64,000 nt of DNA, taken from NCBI RefSeq assembly GCF_027947535.2, contig NZ_JAAGKO020000007.1, positions 164,432-228,431 on the forward strand, in the 5' to 3' direction. This DNA is from Streptantibioticus silvisoli (GTDB taxonomy: Bacteria > Actinomycetota > Actinomycetes > Streptomycetales > Streptomycetaceae). Of this stretch, positions 53,841-63,816 are shown one piece after another. Every line of letters begins with the position of its first letter. Positions within the stretch are counted from its first letter, which is position 1. The translations under genes and the position numbers were made by a program. A model generated the notes under the pieces. That model saw nothing but the letters and a program-made list of their open reading frames with translations. It was not told the origin of the DNA and searched no databases.

Positions 53841-54001
53841 GGTCAGCAGCCGTTGACCAGCGTACCAGCGGGGCCGACGTTGGCGAATGTGGCGCTGGTC
53901 GCCTTCCGGGACGGTCGCCGCACGACCGGCTCGATTCGACATGTCTGCGATTGTGGCTTTTCGTGATTACGTTGGACCGGTTGCGACCACTTGGAGGAAC
54001 C

Positions 54002-54400
54002 GTGCAGACCGATATCGATCCTCGAAGCCTGATCGGCCGCAAAGCCTTCGACCGCAACGGCGTCAAGATCGGCACGGTGGACGAGGTGTACCTCGACGAC
54101 GCGACCGGCGAACCGGAGTGGGCCGCGGTACGCACCGGCTTCTTCGGCCGCGACGCGTTCGTCCCCCTGGAACCCAGCGAGCTGCGCGACGACGCCCTGC
54201 GCGTCCCGTTCGACAGGTCCCTGGTCAAGGGCGCCCCGGACTTCGGCGTCGGCCGCCACCTGTCCCCCGAGCAGGAACTCCAGCTCTACCACCACTACGG
54301 CCTCCAGGTGCCGCCCCCGCAGACCGAGCACCCGACCCCCGACGCACCGCCGTTCGGCCACGTCGCCGGCGACCAGGAGGGCCCCCGGCCGGCCGGCTGA
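54002..54400 (+). CDS. PRC-barrel domain protein
   Basis: A 132-residue protein with an N-terminal PRC-barrel (about residues 5-75): LIGRKAFDRNGVKIGTVDEV, EPEWAAVRTGFFG and FVPLEPSE. The tail (about 78-132) has LSPEQELQLYHHYGL and then Pro-rich sequence. PRC-barrel proteins occur in RNA-processing and photosynthetic complexes and as stand-alone stress proteins in actinobacteria; the role here is unknown. GGAGGAACC before the GTG gives a clear start. Confidence 0.85.
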   Translation: MQTDIDPRSLIGRKAFDRNGVKIGTVDEVYLDDATGEPEWAAVRTGFFGRDAFVPLEPSELRDDALRVPFDRSLVKGAPDFGVGRHLSPEQELQLYHHYGLQVPPPQTEHPTPDAPPFGHVAGDQEGPRPAG

Positions 54401-54928
54401 CCGCACGTTCTCCGGCCGACCGCCGTGCGATCCCCGCACCGCACGGGCGACGAAGCGGCTCCGGCTCTGAGGTGCCGGTCGTGATGTGCTCCGGTCCTGA
54501 TGTGCTCCGGCCCTGACGCGCCGGTTCCGACGTTCCGGCCCTGACCTGCTCCGACTCTGATGTGCTCCGGCCTTGACGCGCCGGTCCCCACACTCCGGCC
54601 CTGACCTGCTCCGGCTCCGACCTGCTCCGGCCCTGACGCGCCGGACCTCGATCAGCTCCGGTCCTGACCCGCTCCGGCCCTGACGTGCTCCGGACGACGC
54701 CCATGGCCCCTTCGGCGACCCGCCGGCCAAGCCGGGCACCGGGCGGCACCCGCTCCCCGCCGAGCCCCCTCCGCGCCCGTCACGGGCGCGTACCTCCCCG
54801 TCCGCCACCTTGAGCGGCGCCGACGTGCAGCCCCATCCCGGCCCGTCCACGGCCGCGCGCCGGCGCCCACGGTCCCGTCCAGCCCCTTCCGCGCCCCGCC
54901 CGCGACCCCGCGACCCCCTCCGCGCGCG
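54401..54928. repeat. Spacer with degenerate 15-bp tandem repeats
   Basis: From about 54470 to 54695 roughly 14 diverged copies of a 15-16-bp unit close to CCTGACGTGCTCCGG follow one another. Because 15 is a multiple of three, several frames stay open and mimic a pentapeptide-repeat protein on the minus strand, but there is no plausible start or context for it. The remainder has no visible features. Confidence 0.75.
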
Positions 54929-56371
54929 TCAGGCGGCCCCCGCGTCCCCGTCCCGTCCGGCCTCCGGGGGTCCCGCTTCCGGGGAACCGGGCGGCGGGGT
55001 CCAGGACGTCAGGGGGAGCGGTTCGGCGGGCTGGAGGGCGGGGTCCTCGATGGCGAGGGTGAGTACCCGGCCCGGCCGGCCGGTGGGAACCTCGAACCGC
55101 ACGGTGACCCGGCCCAGGCCGCTGCCCTGCACCCAGCCCGGCCCGTACTCCGGATGGCTCACGTCCTGCCCCGGTCTCCAGCGGCGCTCGGCGGGCTCCG
55201 GCGGCGGCGCGCCGGGTTCCGGGGCCGCGGCGGTCCCGTCGCCGGCGGCCTCCTCCCGCGCGGCGGTCTCCTCGGCGAACTGGGCGAACAGGTCCTCCTG
55301 GGTGAAGTCCGCCAGCCCGGCCACCCCCACCCCGAGCAGCCGCACGCCGCCCGTGGTCACGACCGACTCCAGCAGCCGGGCAGCCGTCTCCTTGACCACC
55401 CCCGGGTCGTCGGTGGGCGCCCGCAGCGTCTCGGACCGGGTCAGCGTGGTGAAGTCGTAGTGCCTGACCTTGAGCACCACGGTGCGCCCCGACCGGCCGG
55501 CCTCCCGCAGCCGCCGCACGCAGCGGTCGGCCAGCCTGGCCACCTCGAACCGCACCCGGGCCCGGTCGGTCAGGTCGGTGTCGAAGGTGTCCTCCACGGA
55601 TATCGACTTCACGTCCCGTTCCGCCACCACCGGCCGGTCGTCGCGACCGGTGGCCATCGCGTGCAGCGACGCGCCGTGCGCCTTGCCCAGCAGCCGCACC
55701 AGCTCGGCCTCCCCGGTCTCGGCGACCTCGGCGATCGTGGTGATCCCGGCCCGCCGCAGGTGCTCGGCGGTGGCCGGGCCCACGCCCCACAGGGTGCGGA
55801 CGCTGCGCGGGCCGAGGAAGTCGCGTTCGGTACCCGGTTCGATGACGACCAGGCCGTCCGGCTTGGCCGCCTCCGAGCCGATCTTCGCCAGCAGCTTGGA
55901 GCCGGCCAGTCCGACGGAGGCGGTCAGCCCGGTGGCCTCGGCGATCCGGGCGCGCAGCGCCTCGGCCGTCCCGCGCGCCGCCGCCGTCACCTCCCGGTGC
56001 CCGAGCCCGGCCAGCCGCCGGCCGCTGTCACCCGCCGCCAGGTCGACGAAGGCCTCGTCCAGGCTCAGCGGCTCCACCAGCGGCGACAGTTCGTGCAGCA
56101 GGGTCATCACGATGTCACTCACCTGGCGGTACAGGGTGAACCGGGGATACAGGTAGGCCGCGTTCGGGCACAGACGGCGGGCGTGCGCCATGGCCATCGC
56201 CGAGTGCACCCCGTGCACCCGCGCCTCGTAGGACGCGGTGGAGACCACCCCGCGCGGCCCCAGCCCGCCGACGATCACCGGCTTGCCGCGCAGGCTCGGC
56301 TTGGACGCCTGCTCCACCGCGGCGAAGAAGGCATCCATGTCGAGATGCAGGATGGTCGGCGTGCTCCTCAC
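54929..56371 (-). CDS. dinB: DNA polymerase IV (Y family)
   Basis: A 480-residue translesion polymerase. Catalytic residues are D11 and D13 (HLDMDAFFAAVE) and D105-E106 (SLDEAFVDL); the lesion-bypass family signature SYEARVHGVHSAMAM is intact. Helix-hairpin-helix (WGVGPATAEHLRRAGI) and little-finger regions follow. A C-terminal extension has RPGQDVSHPEYGPGWVQGSG, an SH3/Tudor-like module also seen at the ends of UvrD-type helicases, and then a Pro-rich tail. No beta-clamp QxxLF-type motif is obvious to me at the extreme end; QEDLFAQF at about 366 could serve. GTG start. Confidence 0.93.
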   Translation of the reverse strand: MRSTPTILHLDMDAFFAAVEQASKPSLRGKPVIVGGLGPRGVVSTASYEARVHGVHSAMAMAHARRLCPNAAYLYPRFTLYRQVSDIVMTLLHELSPLVEPLSLDEAFVDLAAGDSGRRLAGLGHREVTAAARGTAEALRARIAEATGLTASVGLAGSKLLAKIGSEAAKPDGLVVIEPGTERDFLGPRSVRTLWGVGPATAEHLRRAGITTIAEVAETGEAELVRLLGKAHGASLHAMATGRDDRPVVAERDVKSISVEDTFDTDLTDRARVRFEVARLADRCVRRLREAGRSGRTVVLKVRHYDFTTLTRSETLRAPTDDPGVVKETAARLLESVVTTGGVRLLGVGVAGLADFTQEDLFAQFAEETAAREEAAGDGTAAAPEPGAPPPEPAERRWRPGQDVSHPEYGPGWVQGSGLGRVTVRFEVPTGRPGRVLTLAIEDPALQPAEPLPLTSWTPPPGSPEAGPPEAGRDGDAGAA

Positions 56372-56673
56372 ACCCCCGATGCTGCCCTACCGCACTGACA
56401 ACGGGCGGGAACGCGCGACGGCGGTACGGCAACGGCACGGCCGCCCCGCGGAAACAGGCCGGGGCGGCACACCGAAAGCACGGCACCGCACCGCGGGGAC
56501 AGGCCGGGGGTGAGCGGGACACGGCGGCGGGCACAGCCGACACAGGCCGGGCGCGCAGGCCGGGCGGCACAGCGGGACCACTCCGGCGACACCGCAGGCA
56601 CGAGCCGGCGGCACCACCGGACCAAGCCCGCGGCACGCCGGGGCCGGGCGGCGGCACGCGGCCGCCCGTCCGG
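56372..56673. other. Gene-free spacer
   Basis: About 300 bases between two leftward genes. Only weak repetition of GGCACAGC/GACAGGCCGG-like pieces is visible; no gene and no clear hairpin. Confidence 0.45.
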
Positions 56674-57267
56674 TCAGACGGCGCGGGTGCGGCGGCGGGC
56701 CAGTTCGTCGGACGGGTTGTGGCCGATCAGGGTCTCGCCGGTGTCCAGCCGCTCCCCGTGCAGCTGGGAGAGGTTGTTCTCCACGTCGCGCCACACCACG
56801 CCCACCGCGATCCCGAAGACGCCCTGGCCGCCTTCCAGCAGCCGGACGACCTCGTCGGTGGAGGTGCACTCGTAGACGGTCGCGCCGTCGCACATCAAGG
56901 TCATCCGGGCGACGTCCTGCGGCGCGCAGGTGCTCAGGTGGCCGACGGCGGTGCGGATGTTCTGGAGCGACACGCCGGTGTCCAGCAGCCGCTTGACGAT
57001 CTTGAGGACCACGACGTCGCGAAAGCTGTAGAGCCGCTGGGTGCCGGAGCCGTGGGCCGGCCGGACCGAGGGCTCCACCAGGCCGGTGCGGGCCCAGTAG
57101 TCCAACTGGCGGTAGGTGATGCCGGCCGCCGCGCACGCGGTGGGGCCGCGGTAGCCGACCCGCTCGGCGGCGTCGTCGTCACCGGCCCCGGGCTGCGAGG
57201 AGCGCGCCAGCGCCCCGCGAACCGGGAAAACACTGCCCACTGCCGTCCCGTCGCCGGTGCTTCTCAC
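56674..57267 (-). CDS. MerR-family transcriptional regulator
   Basis: A 197-residue regulator. After 35 flexible residues the MerR winged helix spans about 42-115 (TACAAAGITYRQLDYWARTGLVEPS and RLYSFRDVVVLKIVKRLLDTGVSLQNI), followed by a small C-terminal domain ending in NPSDELARRR. It matches the conserved actinobacterial MerR gene found beside the bifunctional-nuclease and FHA genes. The GTG start at 57267 has GGAGGT upstream. The inducer is unknown; related proteins influence growth and cell-division genes. Confidence 0.87.
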   Translation of the reverse strand: MRSTGDGTAVGSVFPVRGALARSSQPGAGDDDAAERVGYRGPTACAAAGITYRQLDYWARTGLVEPSVRPAHGSGTQRLYSFRDVVVLKIVKRLLDTGVSLQNIRTAVGHLSTCAPQDVARMTLMCDGATVYECTSTDEVVRLLEGGQGVFGIAVGVVWRDVENNLSQLHGERLDTGETLIGHNPSDELARRRTRAV

Positions 57268-57514
57268 GTCGACCTCCGTCCCTTCGCATCCCGGGAGCGC
57301 GCATTCACGGCACTGCCCGCCGCCGCTGGACGACGCGCGATGCGGATCCTGTCCAGGACACTCCAACTCGACGGTAGGGAGTCACTCCGGGTGCGTCAAC
57401 GATCGCCACACTCGCCACGCCGGGTGATTTCCACCCCGAGTGTGGTTTGACGTGACCTCGAACGGGGAATAGGGGGCCTTTCGCCCGCCGCCCGGACGGA
57501 GCGTGAGCAAACAG

Positions 57515-57988
57515 TTACTGATTGCTGGTGCCGAAATCCTCCGGCGAAATCTGGTCGAGGAACTCGCGGAACTTCTCCACTTCGTCCTCCTGCTCGTCCG
57601 GGATGGCGATTCCGGCGTCGTCCAGCACACCGTCGCTGCCATAGATCGGCGTACCGGTCCGCAGGGCGAGCGCTATGGCGTCCGACGGGCGGGCACTCAC
57701 CTCGACACCGCCGGCGAAGACCAGTTCCGCGTAGAAGATGCCGTCGCGCAGATCGGTGATCCGCACTTCGGTCAGCTGCTGTCCCACCGCGTCCAGGACG
57801 TCCTTGAAGAGGTCATGGGTAAGTGGGCGTGCGGGAGTCATACCCTGCTGGGCGAAGGCGATCGCGGTCGCCTCGCCCGGTCCGATCCAGATGGGCAGGT
57901 ACCGGTCGCCTCCTACTTCCCGCAGAAGCACGATCGGTTGGTTGGAGGGCATTTCAACCCGGACACCCACGACGTCGAGCTCATTCAC
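57515..57988 (-). CDS. Bifunctional nuclease family protein (DUF151)
   Basis: A 157-residue protein of the BFN/DUF151 family (Pfam DNase-RNase). NQPIVLLREVGGDRYLPIWIGPGEATAIAF and VSARPSDAIALALR are the family hallmarks. Plant members have been reported to have DNase and RNase activity; the bacterial function is less certain. The gene is part of a conserved series with two MerR-type regulators and an FHA protein. GTG start. Confidence 0.88.
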   Translation of the reverse strand: MNELDVVGVRVEMPSNQPIVLLREVGGDRYLPIWIGPGEATAIAFAQQGMTPARPLTHDLFKDVLDAVGQQLTEVRITDLRDGIFYAELVFAGGVEVSARPSDAIALALRTGTPIYGSDGVLDDAGIAIPDEQEDEVEKFREFLDQISPEDFGTSNQ

Positions 57989-58044
57989 ACACCAACCCTA
58001 GGCCGTCACCGAAGACTTTGGGTAGTCGGGAGCGGATCGGCTGG

Positions 58045-58800
58045 TCAGGCGTGGCGTGATCGCAGGGCCGAGTGGACCAGTGCCTCGTGCAGCCGCACCG
58101 ACAGATCGGCCAGCCGGCGGGCGGTGGCCTCGGCGTGCGCCCGGGTCTGCGGGTTGCGGTGCAGCCGCAGCGGGGCGACGACCTGCTCGACCAGTCCGGC
58201 CTCCCGGTCGGCGGCCGCCTTGACCGCCCGCAGGTGCCGGGGCTCCAGGCCGAAGGCGCCCAGTTCCCTCAGCAGCGCGCCGACGGTGACCGCCCCGACG
58301 TCGTAGCGGCCCTCGTCGTCGGCCTCCACGAGGCCGTAGGACTCCCACTGGGCCAGTTCCGCCTCCTCGGCGCCGGTGGCGTCCAGCAGCTCCGCACGGC
58401 GCAGCAGCAGCGGCGGGCCGGGCTCGGCGCTCTCGCGCGGCACGGCGGCCGGGTCGGCCGCGAGGGTGCCGGCGGACGGGCCCGTGCCGGAGCCGGCGGG
58501 CGGCTCGTCGCCGCCGGCCGCCTCCAGGTGTTCCTTGATGACCTTCAGCGGCAGGTAGTGATCACGCTGCATCCGCAGCACCTGCGCCAGCCGTGCGACG
58601 TCCGGCTCGCTGAACTTGCGGTACCCGGACGGAGTACGCCGGGGATCGACCAGTCCTTCCGCCTCCAGGAAGCGGATCTTGGAGATGGTGACCTCGGGGA
58701 ATTCGTCACGCAGCTGTCCGAGCACCGCTCCGATGCTCATCAGCCTTCCGGCCGAGGCGGCGGTGCCGTTTCCGGCACCGCCCGACGGTGTGCGAACCAT
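58045..58800 (-). CDS. ftsR: FtsR-like MerR-family regulator of cell division
   Basis: A 251-residue protein with an N-terminal MerR helix-turn-helix (MSIGAVLGQLRDEFPEVTISKIRFLEAEGL, then YRKFSEPDVARLAQVL) and a helical C-terminal domain after an Ala/Gly/Pro linker (about 98-125). This is the actinobacterial FtsR type; in Corynebacterium FtsR activates ftsZ. It lies 28 bases downstream of the FHA-protein gene on the same strand, likely in one operon, as in other actinobacteria. Confidence 0.87.
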   Translation of the reverse strand: MVRTPSGGAGNGTAASAGRLMSIGAVLGQLRDEFPEVTISKIRFLEAEGLVDPRRTPSGYRKFSEPDVARLAQVLRMQRDHYLPLKVIKEHLEAAGGDEPPAGSGTGPSAGTLAADPAAVPRESAEPGPPLLLRRAELLDATGAEEAELAQWESYGLVEADDEGRYDVGAVTVGALLRELGAFGLEPRHLRAVKAAADREAGLVEQVVAPLRLHRNPQTRAHAEATARRLADLSVRLHEALVHSALRSRHA

Positions 58801-58827
58801 GACCCTTCCCTCGCGGGTCTCCGCTGG

Positions 58828-59613
58828 TCAGACCCGCTGGCTCGTGTAGAACACCAGACGGTACTTGCCGATCTGCACCTCGTCGCCGTTGACCAGCGCG
58901 ACGGCGTCGATCCGCTCCCGGTTGACGTACGTGCCGTTGAGGCTGCCGACGTCGGAGACGGTGAAACGGGCGTCCTCGCCGCGGCGGAACTCCACGTGCC
59001 GCCGCGAGACCGTCACGTCGTCCAGGAAGATGTCGCTCTGCGGGTGGCGGCCCGCGGTGGTCAGCTCGCTGTCGAGCAGGAAGCGGCTGCCGGAGTTCGG
59101 ACCGCGCCGCACGATCAGCAGCGCCGAGCCGAGCGGCAGCGCCTCGACGGCGGCCTGTGCCTCCGGCGACAGCGACGGCAGCGCCGTCTGGCCGGTGGTC
59201 TCGGAGTCGTACGCCTCAAGACCGGAGATGGAGATGGTCGAGGTGGTCTCGGAGGCACGCTCCGACGGAACCCCGCCACGAAGCGGCGCACCGCAGTTCG
59301 AGCAGAAGCGGCCGGCTTCCGCGTTGTGGTGTCCGCACCTGCTGCACACCAAGGCCGATGCCTCCTGCGGCTGCCCCGTACCCGAGGTGGATGAGTCCTC
59401 GAAACCTATGCGGCCGGTGGCGGCAGGGTCAACAGACGCCCCGCCGTGGCCGCCCGAAGTACCGCCGTCCGGGGCAACGGTCTCGTCGCGGAACAGCGGG
59501 CGCGGCCCCTCGGCCGCGTCATCCTGCGCACTGCGCGGTGCCCGGTGACGCGCCGTAGCCGGGTCACCCTCCTGCCGTGCGCTCTTTCCGAACAGCTTCC
59601 CAAACAACTTCAC
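58828..59613 (-). CDS. FHA-domain / zinc-ribbon protein (GarA/OdhI-like)
   Basis: A 261-residue cytoplasmic protein. A zinc ribbon (CSRCGHHNAEAGRFCSNCG) lies near residue 90-108, a short TSTISISG segment with candidate phospho-acceptor Ser/Thr follows, and a FHA domain covers about 170-258 (TTAGRHPQSDIFLDDVTVSRRH, GSLNGTYVN). GarA and OdhI are Ser/Thr-kinase-controlled switches of 2-oxoglutarate metabolism, and this is probably the Streptomyces counterpart; the ETTST phospho-site of GarA resembles SETTST here. GTG start with AGGGGA upstream. Confidence 0.87.
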   Translation of the reverse strand: MKLFGKLFGKSARQEGDPATARHRAPRSAQDDAAEGPRPLFRDETVAPDGGTSGGHGGASVDPAATGRIGFEDSSTSGTGQPQEASALVCSRCGHHNAEAGRFCSNCGAPLRGGVPSERASETTSTISISGLEAYDSETTGQTALPSLSPEAQAAVEALPLGSALLIVRRGPNSGSRFLLDSELTTAGRHPQSDIFLDDVTVSRRHVEFRRGEDARFTVSDVGSLNGTYVNRERIDAVALVNGDEVQIGKYRLVFYTSQRV

Positions 59614-60264
59614 GGGCGATTCCCCTTGAACGAAACAGACCCGCCCGTGGGGCAGGACGAACCCTCGCAACACCAGCCGACCGACCCGGCCGTCCTGACA
59701 ACGAACCAGGTCACTACAGAGTTTCCCCTACCGACCGCGCCGCCCGAACGCCGACCCCCCGCACGGTCTCCCAAGCCCCCGCTCCACTCCATGTTCTCCC
59801 ACCTCACTGACCTGACAACCGAGCGTAGTCAAGCTGATTCGCCGACCGCAAGGCATCGCGGACGATCTTCTTCCTCGTCCCGGCGAATACCCCCGACCAG
59901 GCCGTCACACCGCTCTTTCCCGCCCGACCTGCGTTCCAACTCCCCGGCCGTGCCGACGTGTTGCGACATCACCCGCTGAACGGCCCCGGACCGCCCCGGC
60001 GTTCCCGACCGGCGGGACGACTTCCACAAGCCGGCCCCGGCACGGCGGTTGGCCGCGGGCAGCGGCCAGGGCCGCCGCCGGGACCGGTGAACGGACCGCG
60101 GCCGGCGCGTCGTGCGGCACATCGTCGCACGTCGGACCGGCTGTTCTCGAACGCGGCGGTCATGACGCGCCGAGCCGGCCGGCGCGGGACGCGCGGTGCC
60201 CCGCCGGCCGGCCCGGCGGGGCACCGCGGAAACGGTTCGCCCTACCCGGCGACCGAGTTGACCC
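59614..60264. other. Gene-free spacer
   Basis: About 650 bases between two leftward genes. The part at 59660-59850 has lower GC and should hold the FHA-operon promoter. I see no supported gene, repeat array or RNA. Confidence 0.5.
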
Positions 60265-62760
60265 TCACTCGCCGTCGCCCTGCACGACCCGGCTCCACTC
60301 GTCGAGCAGTTCCTGCGCGGAGGCGTCGTCCGGGCCCTCCGCCCACAGCCGGGTGAACGCCTCGGCCGGGTCGGGCAGCACCATCACCCAGCGCCCGTCG
60401 GGCTCCACCACCCGCACGCCGTCCGTGGTGTCGACCGACCGGTCCCCGGCCGCCTCCACCACCCGGCGCATCACCATGCCCTTGACCGCCCACGGGGTCG
60501 GCAGGTCCCGCTTGATCACGTGGGCCCGCGGGATGCGCGCGTCGATCTGACTCAGGGTGAGCTGGGTGCGCGAGACCAGTCCGACCAGCCGCACGAAGGC
60601 CGCCGAGCCGTCGAAGACGCTGCTGAACTCCGGCACGATCAGCCCGCCGCGCCCGTCGCCGCCGAAGATGGTCGACTCCTCCCGGCACACCCGGGTCAGG
60701 TCGTCCGGCGACGTGGTGGTCCACTCCACCTGGGTGCCGTGGTAGGCGGCGACCTGCTCGGCGACCCGGGTCGTCGTCACCGGCAGCGCGACCTTGCCGC
60801 TGCGGCGTTCGGCGGCGATCAGGTCGAGCAGCACCAGCAGCGCCCGGTCGTCCTCGATGATCCGGCCGCGCTCGTCGACCAGCGAGATCCGCTCGCCGAC
60901 CGGGTCGAACCGCACCCCGAACGAGGCCCGCGCCGAGGCGACGATCTCCCCCAGCCGCACCAGGCCCGCCCGGCGCTCCTCCGCGGTCTCGGTGGGCCGC
61001 GCCTCGTCCATGCCCGGGTTGATGGTCAGCGCGTCGACGCCGAGCCGGCCCAGCAGGCTGGGCAGCACGATGCCGGCGCTGCCGTGGGCGGCGTCCACCA
61101 CGACCTTCAGCCCGGCCTCCCGGACCCCGGTGATGTCCACCTCGCGCAGCAGCGCGCCGGTGTAGGAGTCGAAGACGCTGGCCGGGAACCGCAGGTCGCC
61201 GATCTCACCGGGGAATGCGCGCCGGTACTCCTGCCGGGCGAAGACCCGGTCGAGCTTGCGCTGCCCGGCCGCCGACAGGTCCGCGCCGCGCTCGTCGAAG
61301 AACATGATGTCGACCGACTCCGGTACCCCGGGGGTCGTCCGGATCATCACACCGCCGGCACTGCCGCGGGCCGTCTGCTGCCGCGCCACCGGCATCGGCA
61401 CGTTCTCCAGGTCCCGCACGTCGATGGCGCTGGTCTGCAGGGCGGAGATGACGGCACGTTTCAGCGCCCGCGCGCCACGGGAGTGGTCACGGGCCGTGGT
61501 GACGGTCGCGCCCTTCTTCAGCGTGGTGGCGTACGCTCCGGCCAGCCGCACGGCCAGCTCCGGGGTGATCTCCACGTTCAGGATGCCGGACACACCACGG
61601 GCGCCGAACAACTGCGCCTGGCCGCGCGACTCCCAGATCACCGAGGTGTTGACGAACGCGCCCGCCTCGATGGTCTTGAACGGGTAGACCCGCACGTTCC
61701 CCTGGATGACGGATTCCTCGCCGATGAGGCACTCGTCGCCGATGACGGCGCCGTCCTCGATCCGGGCGGCCCGCATGACGTCGGTGTTGCGGCCGATGAC
61801 GCAGCCGCGCAGGTTGGTCTGCGGACCCACGTAGACGTTGTCGTGGATCACCGCCTTGTGCAGGAACGCGCCGGTCTTCACCACCACGTTGGAGCCGATG
61901 ACGGTGTGCTCGCGGATCTCGGTGCCGGCCTCGACCTTCGCGTAGTCGCCGATGTACAGCGGCCCGCGCAGCACCGCGTCCGGGTGCACCTCGGCACCCT
62001 CGGCGACCCAGACGCCCGGCGAGATCTCGAAGCCCTCGATCTCGACGTCCACGTGCCCTTCCAGCACGTCCGCCTGGGCCTTCACGTAGCTCTCGTGCGT
62101 GCCGACGTCCTCCCAGTAGCCCTCGGCGATGTAGCCGTAGATGGGCTTGCCTTCCTTCATCAACTGCGGGAAGACGTCACCGGACCAGTCGACGGAGGTG
62201 TCGGCCTCGACGTAGTCGAAGACCTCCGGTTCCATCACGTAGATACCGGTGTTCACCGTGTCGGAGAAGACCTGTCCCCAGGTCGGCTTCTCCAGGAAAC
62301 GTTCGACCTTGCCCTCGTCGTCGACAATCGTGATTCCGAATTCCAGCGGATTCGGAACACGGGTCAGACAGACGGTGACCAGCCCGCCCTTTTCCCGGTG
62401 GAAGCGGATCAGATCGCCGAGGTCGAAATCGGTGAGCGCGTCACCGGAGATGACCAGAAACGAATCGTCCTTGAGTGCGTCCTCGGCGTTCTTGACACTC
62501 CCCGCGGTGCCGAGTGGCTTCTCCTCATGGGCATAGGTGAGCTCCATGCCGAGTTCGTCGCCGTCGCCGAAGTAATTCTTGACGAGCGATGCCAGGAACT
62601 GGACGGTCACCACGGTCTCTGTCAGACCGTGCCGCTTGAGCAGCCGAAGTACGTGCTCCATGATCGGCCGGTTGGCGACCGGCAGGAGCGGCTTGGGCAT
62701 GCTTGAGGTCATGGGGCGAAGGCGCGTGCCCTCGCCGCCGGCCATCACGACGGCCTTCAT
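60265..62760 (-). CDS. Mannose-1-phosphate guanylyltransferase-like protein with degenerate phosphomannomutase domain
   Basis: An 831-residue two-domain protein. The N-terminal nucleotidyltransferase (1-235) has [20 protein letters not shown] and [12 protein letters not shown] left-handed beta-helix (about 250-370) follows, with hexapeptide repeats such as [13 protein letters not shown]. The C-terminal phosphohexomutase-like part (about 380-825) lacks the TASHNP phosphoserine loop, and the metal loop reads DPVGERIS instead of DGDGDR. It would supply GDP-mannose or a related sugar nucleotide; the mutase half is probably structural or regulatory. ATG start with GAGGAGG. Confidence 0.9.
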   Translation of the reverse strand: MKAVVMAGGEGTRLRPMTSSMPKPLLPVANRPIMEHVLRLLKRHGLTETVVTVQFLASLVKNYFGDGDELGMELTYAHEEKPLGTAGSVKNAEDALKDDSFLVISGDALTDFDLGDLIRFHREKGGLVTVCLTRVPNPLEFGITIVDDEGKVERFLEKPTWGQVFSDTVNTGIYVMEPEVFDYVEADTSVDWSGDVFPQLMKEGKPIYGYIAEGYWEDVGTHESYVKAQADVLEGHVDVEIEGFEISPGVWVAEGAEVHPDAVLRGPLYIGDYAKVEAGTEIREHTVIGSNVVVKTGAFLHKAVIHDNVYVGPQTNLRGCVIGRNTDVMRAARIEDGAVIGDECLIGEESVIQGNVRVYPFKTIEAGAFVNTSVIWESRGQAQLFGARGVSGILNVEITPELAVRLAGAYATTLKKGATVTTARDHSRGARALKRAVISALQTSAIDVRDLENVPMPVARQQTARGSAGGVMIRTTPGVPESVDIMFFDERGADLSAAGQRKLDRVFARQEYRRAFPGEIGDLRFPASVFDSYTGALLREVDITGVREAGLKVVVDAAHGSAGIVLPSLLGRLGVDALTINPGMDEARPTETAEERRAGLVRLGEIVASARASFGVRFDPVGERISLVDERGRIIEDDRALLVLLDLIAAERRSGKVALPVTTTRVAEQVAAYHGTQVEWTTTSPDDLTRVCREESTIFGGDGRGGLIVPEFSSVFDGSAAFVRLVGLVSRTQLTLSQIDARIPRAHVIKRDLPTPWAVKGMVMRRVVEAAGDRSVDTTDGVRVVEPDGRWVMVLPDPAEAFTRLWAEGPDDASAQELLDEWSRVVQGDGE

Positions 62761-62897
62761 GTCGGAAGCGTCCTCCTCGAAGAGACGACAGTAAGCCGAC
62801 CTCATCCCTCCGGGATGACCCGCTGACCTCGCGCATCGTTGCGCGCCGGCCTCGCATCAGGACTCCAGCTGCCGTGCGGCATGCCGGGTTGCGCGGG

Positions 62898-63506
62898 CTA
62901 GTCGACCGTGGCGTCCGACCGGACAAGTCGGCGGACCTGGACCACGTACAGGATTCCTGCCCACCAATAGAGCGTTGTACCCCAACCCGCGAAAGCCCAT
63001 CCGAAAACAGCAGCGAGCGTGTGCAGCCAGCCACTGCCCGCACTCAGAAGGAGCAACGGGAACGCGTACATCAGGTTGAACGTGGCCGCCTTACCGAGGA
63101 AGTTCACCTGTGGCGGGCCGTAACCGTGCCGTCGCAGTACGAGGACCATCACGCCGAGCATCAGCTCGCGCAGCACCAGGATCGCGGTCAGCCACCAGGG
63201 CAGGATCTCCCGCCAGGTCAGCCCCACCAGGGTCGAGACGATGTACAGCCGGTCCGCGGCCGGGTCGAGGACCTTGCCGAGCTTGCTGATCTGGTTCCAA
63301 CGCCGGGCCAGCTTGCCGTCCAGGTAGTCGCTGACCCCGCTGAGCGCCAGCAGCAGCAGGGCCCAGCCGTCGCAGTTGGGCCCGCCGAACTCGGGCCACA
63401 GGATGAGCCACAGGAACACCGGCACGCCGACCAGGCGGGCCATGCTCAGAATGTTCGGGATGGTGAGGACCCGGTCCGTCTGGACCCGTGTCTCCTGGAC
63501 CTCCAC
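62898..63506 (-). CDS. CDP-alcohol phosphotransferase (PgsA-like)
   Basis: A 202-residue integral membrane enzyme. The family motif D-x2-DG-x2-AR-x8-G-x3-D-x3-D is intact: SDYLDGKLARRWNQ, then GKVLDPAADR. Five or six helices are predicted. It would join a CDP-activated lipid with an alcohol such as glycerol phosphate, inositol phosphate or another head group; the exact acceptor is not clear. The GTG start has GGAGGAA eight bases upstream. It is placed upstream of the guanylyltransferase gene on the same strand. Confidence 0.88.
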   Translation of the reverse strand: MEVQETRVQTDRVLTIPNILSMARLVGVPVFLWLILWPEFGGPNCDGWALLLLALSGVSDYLDGKLARRWNQISKLGKVLDPAADRLYIVSTLVGLTWREILPWWLTAILVLRELMLGVMVLVLRRHGYGPPQVNFLGKAATFNLMYAFPLLLLSAGSGWLHTLAAVFGWAFAGWGTTLYWWAGILYVVQVRRLVRSDATVD

Positions 63507-63633
63507 CCGGGGTTCCTCCTGTACCTGCTGTTCACGTCGCCGACAATGCCACCTGACCCTACAAGGACGGCCGGCCGCCGCCCCACAGGGGTCGGCCGCC
63601 CGCATCGCGGTTCGCCGGGAACCGCCCCCACAA

Positions 63634-63696
63634 ATAAAAAATGACCGTTGGCCCCCGGCGGTCTCAACGACTACCAGGGGCCAACGGCCCAAAAAA
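63634..63696 (-). terminator. Rho-independent terminator of the rRNA operon
   Basis: On the minus strand, directly after the 5S gene, CCGTTGGCCCC pairs with GGGGGCCAACGG around a 20-base loop, followed by ATTTTTTATTTG. A stem this long with a T-run is unusual in this high-GC genome and marks the end of the rRNA operon. Confidence 0.92.
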
Positions 63697-63697
63697 T

Positions 63698-63816
63698 GTT
63701 CGGCGGCGTCCTACTCTCCCACAGGGTCCCCCCTGCAGTACCATCGGCGCTGAAAGGCTTAGCTTCCGGGTTCGGAATGTAACCGGGCGTTTCCCCATCG
63801 CCATGACCACCGAAAC
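63698..63816 (-). rRNA. rrf: 5S ribosomal RNA
   Basis: About 119 bases. Conserved 5S segments are visible on the minus strand: GGTTACATTCCGAACCCGG, AGCTAAGCC, GCCGATGGTACTGC, and GTGGGAGAGTAGG. The ends pair (GTTTCGG... with ...GCCGAAC). Exact ends are estimated to within two bases. Confidence 0.95.

Noticed and set aside
54225..54749. Apparent pentapeptide-repeat protein on the minus strand
   Set aside because: The periodicity comes from 15-bp DNA repeats that leave all frames open. There is no ribosome site or domain and it overlaps the PRC-barrel gene.
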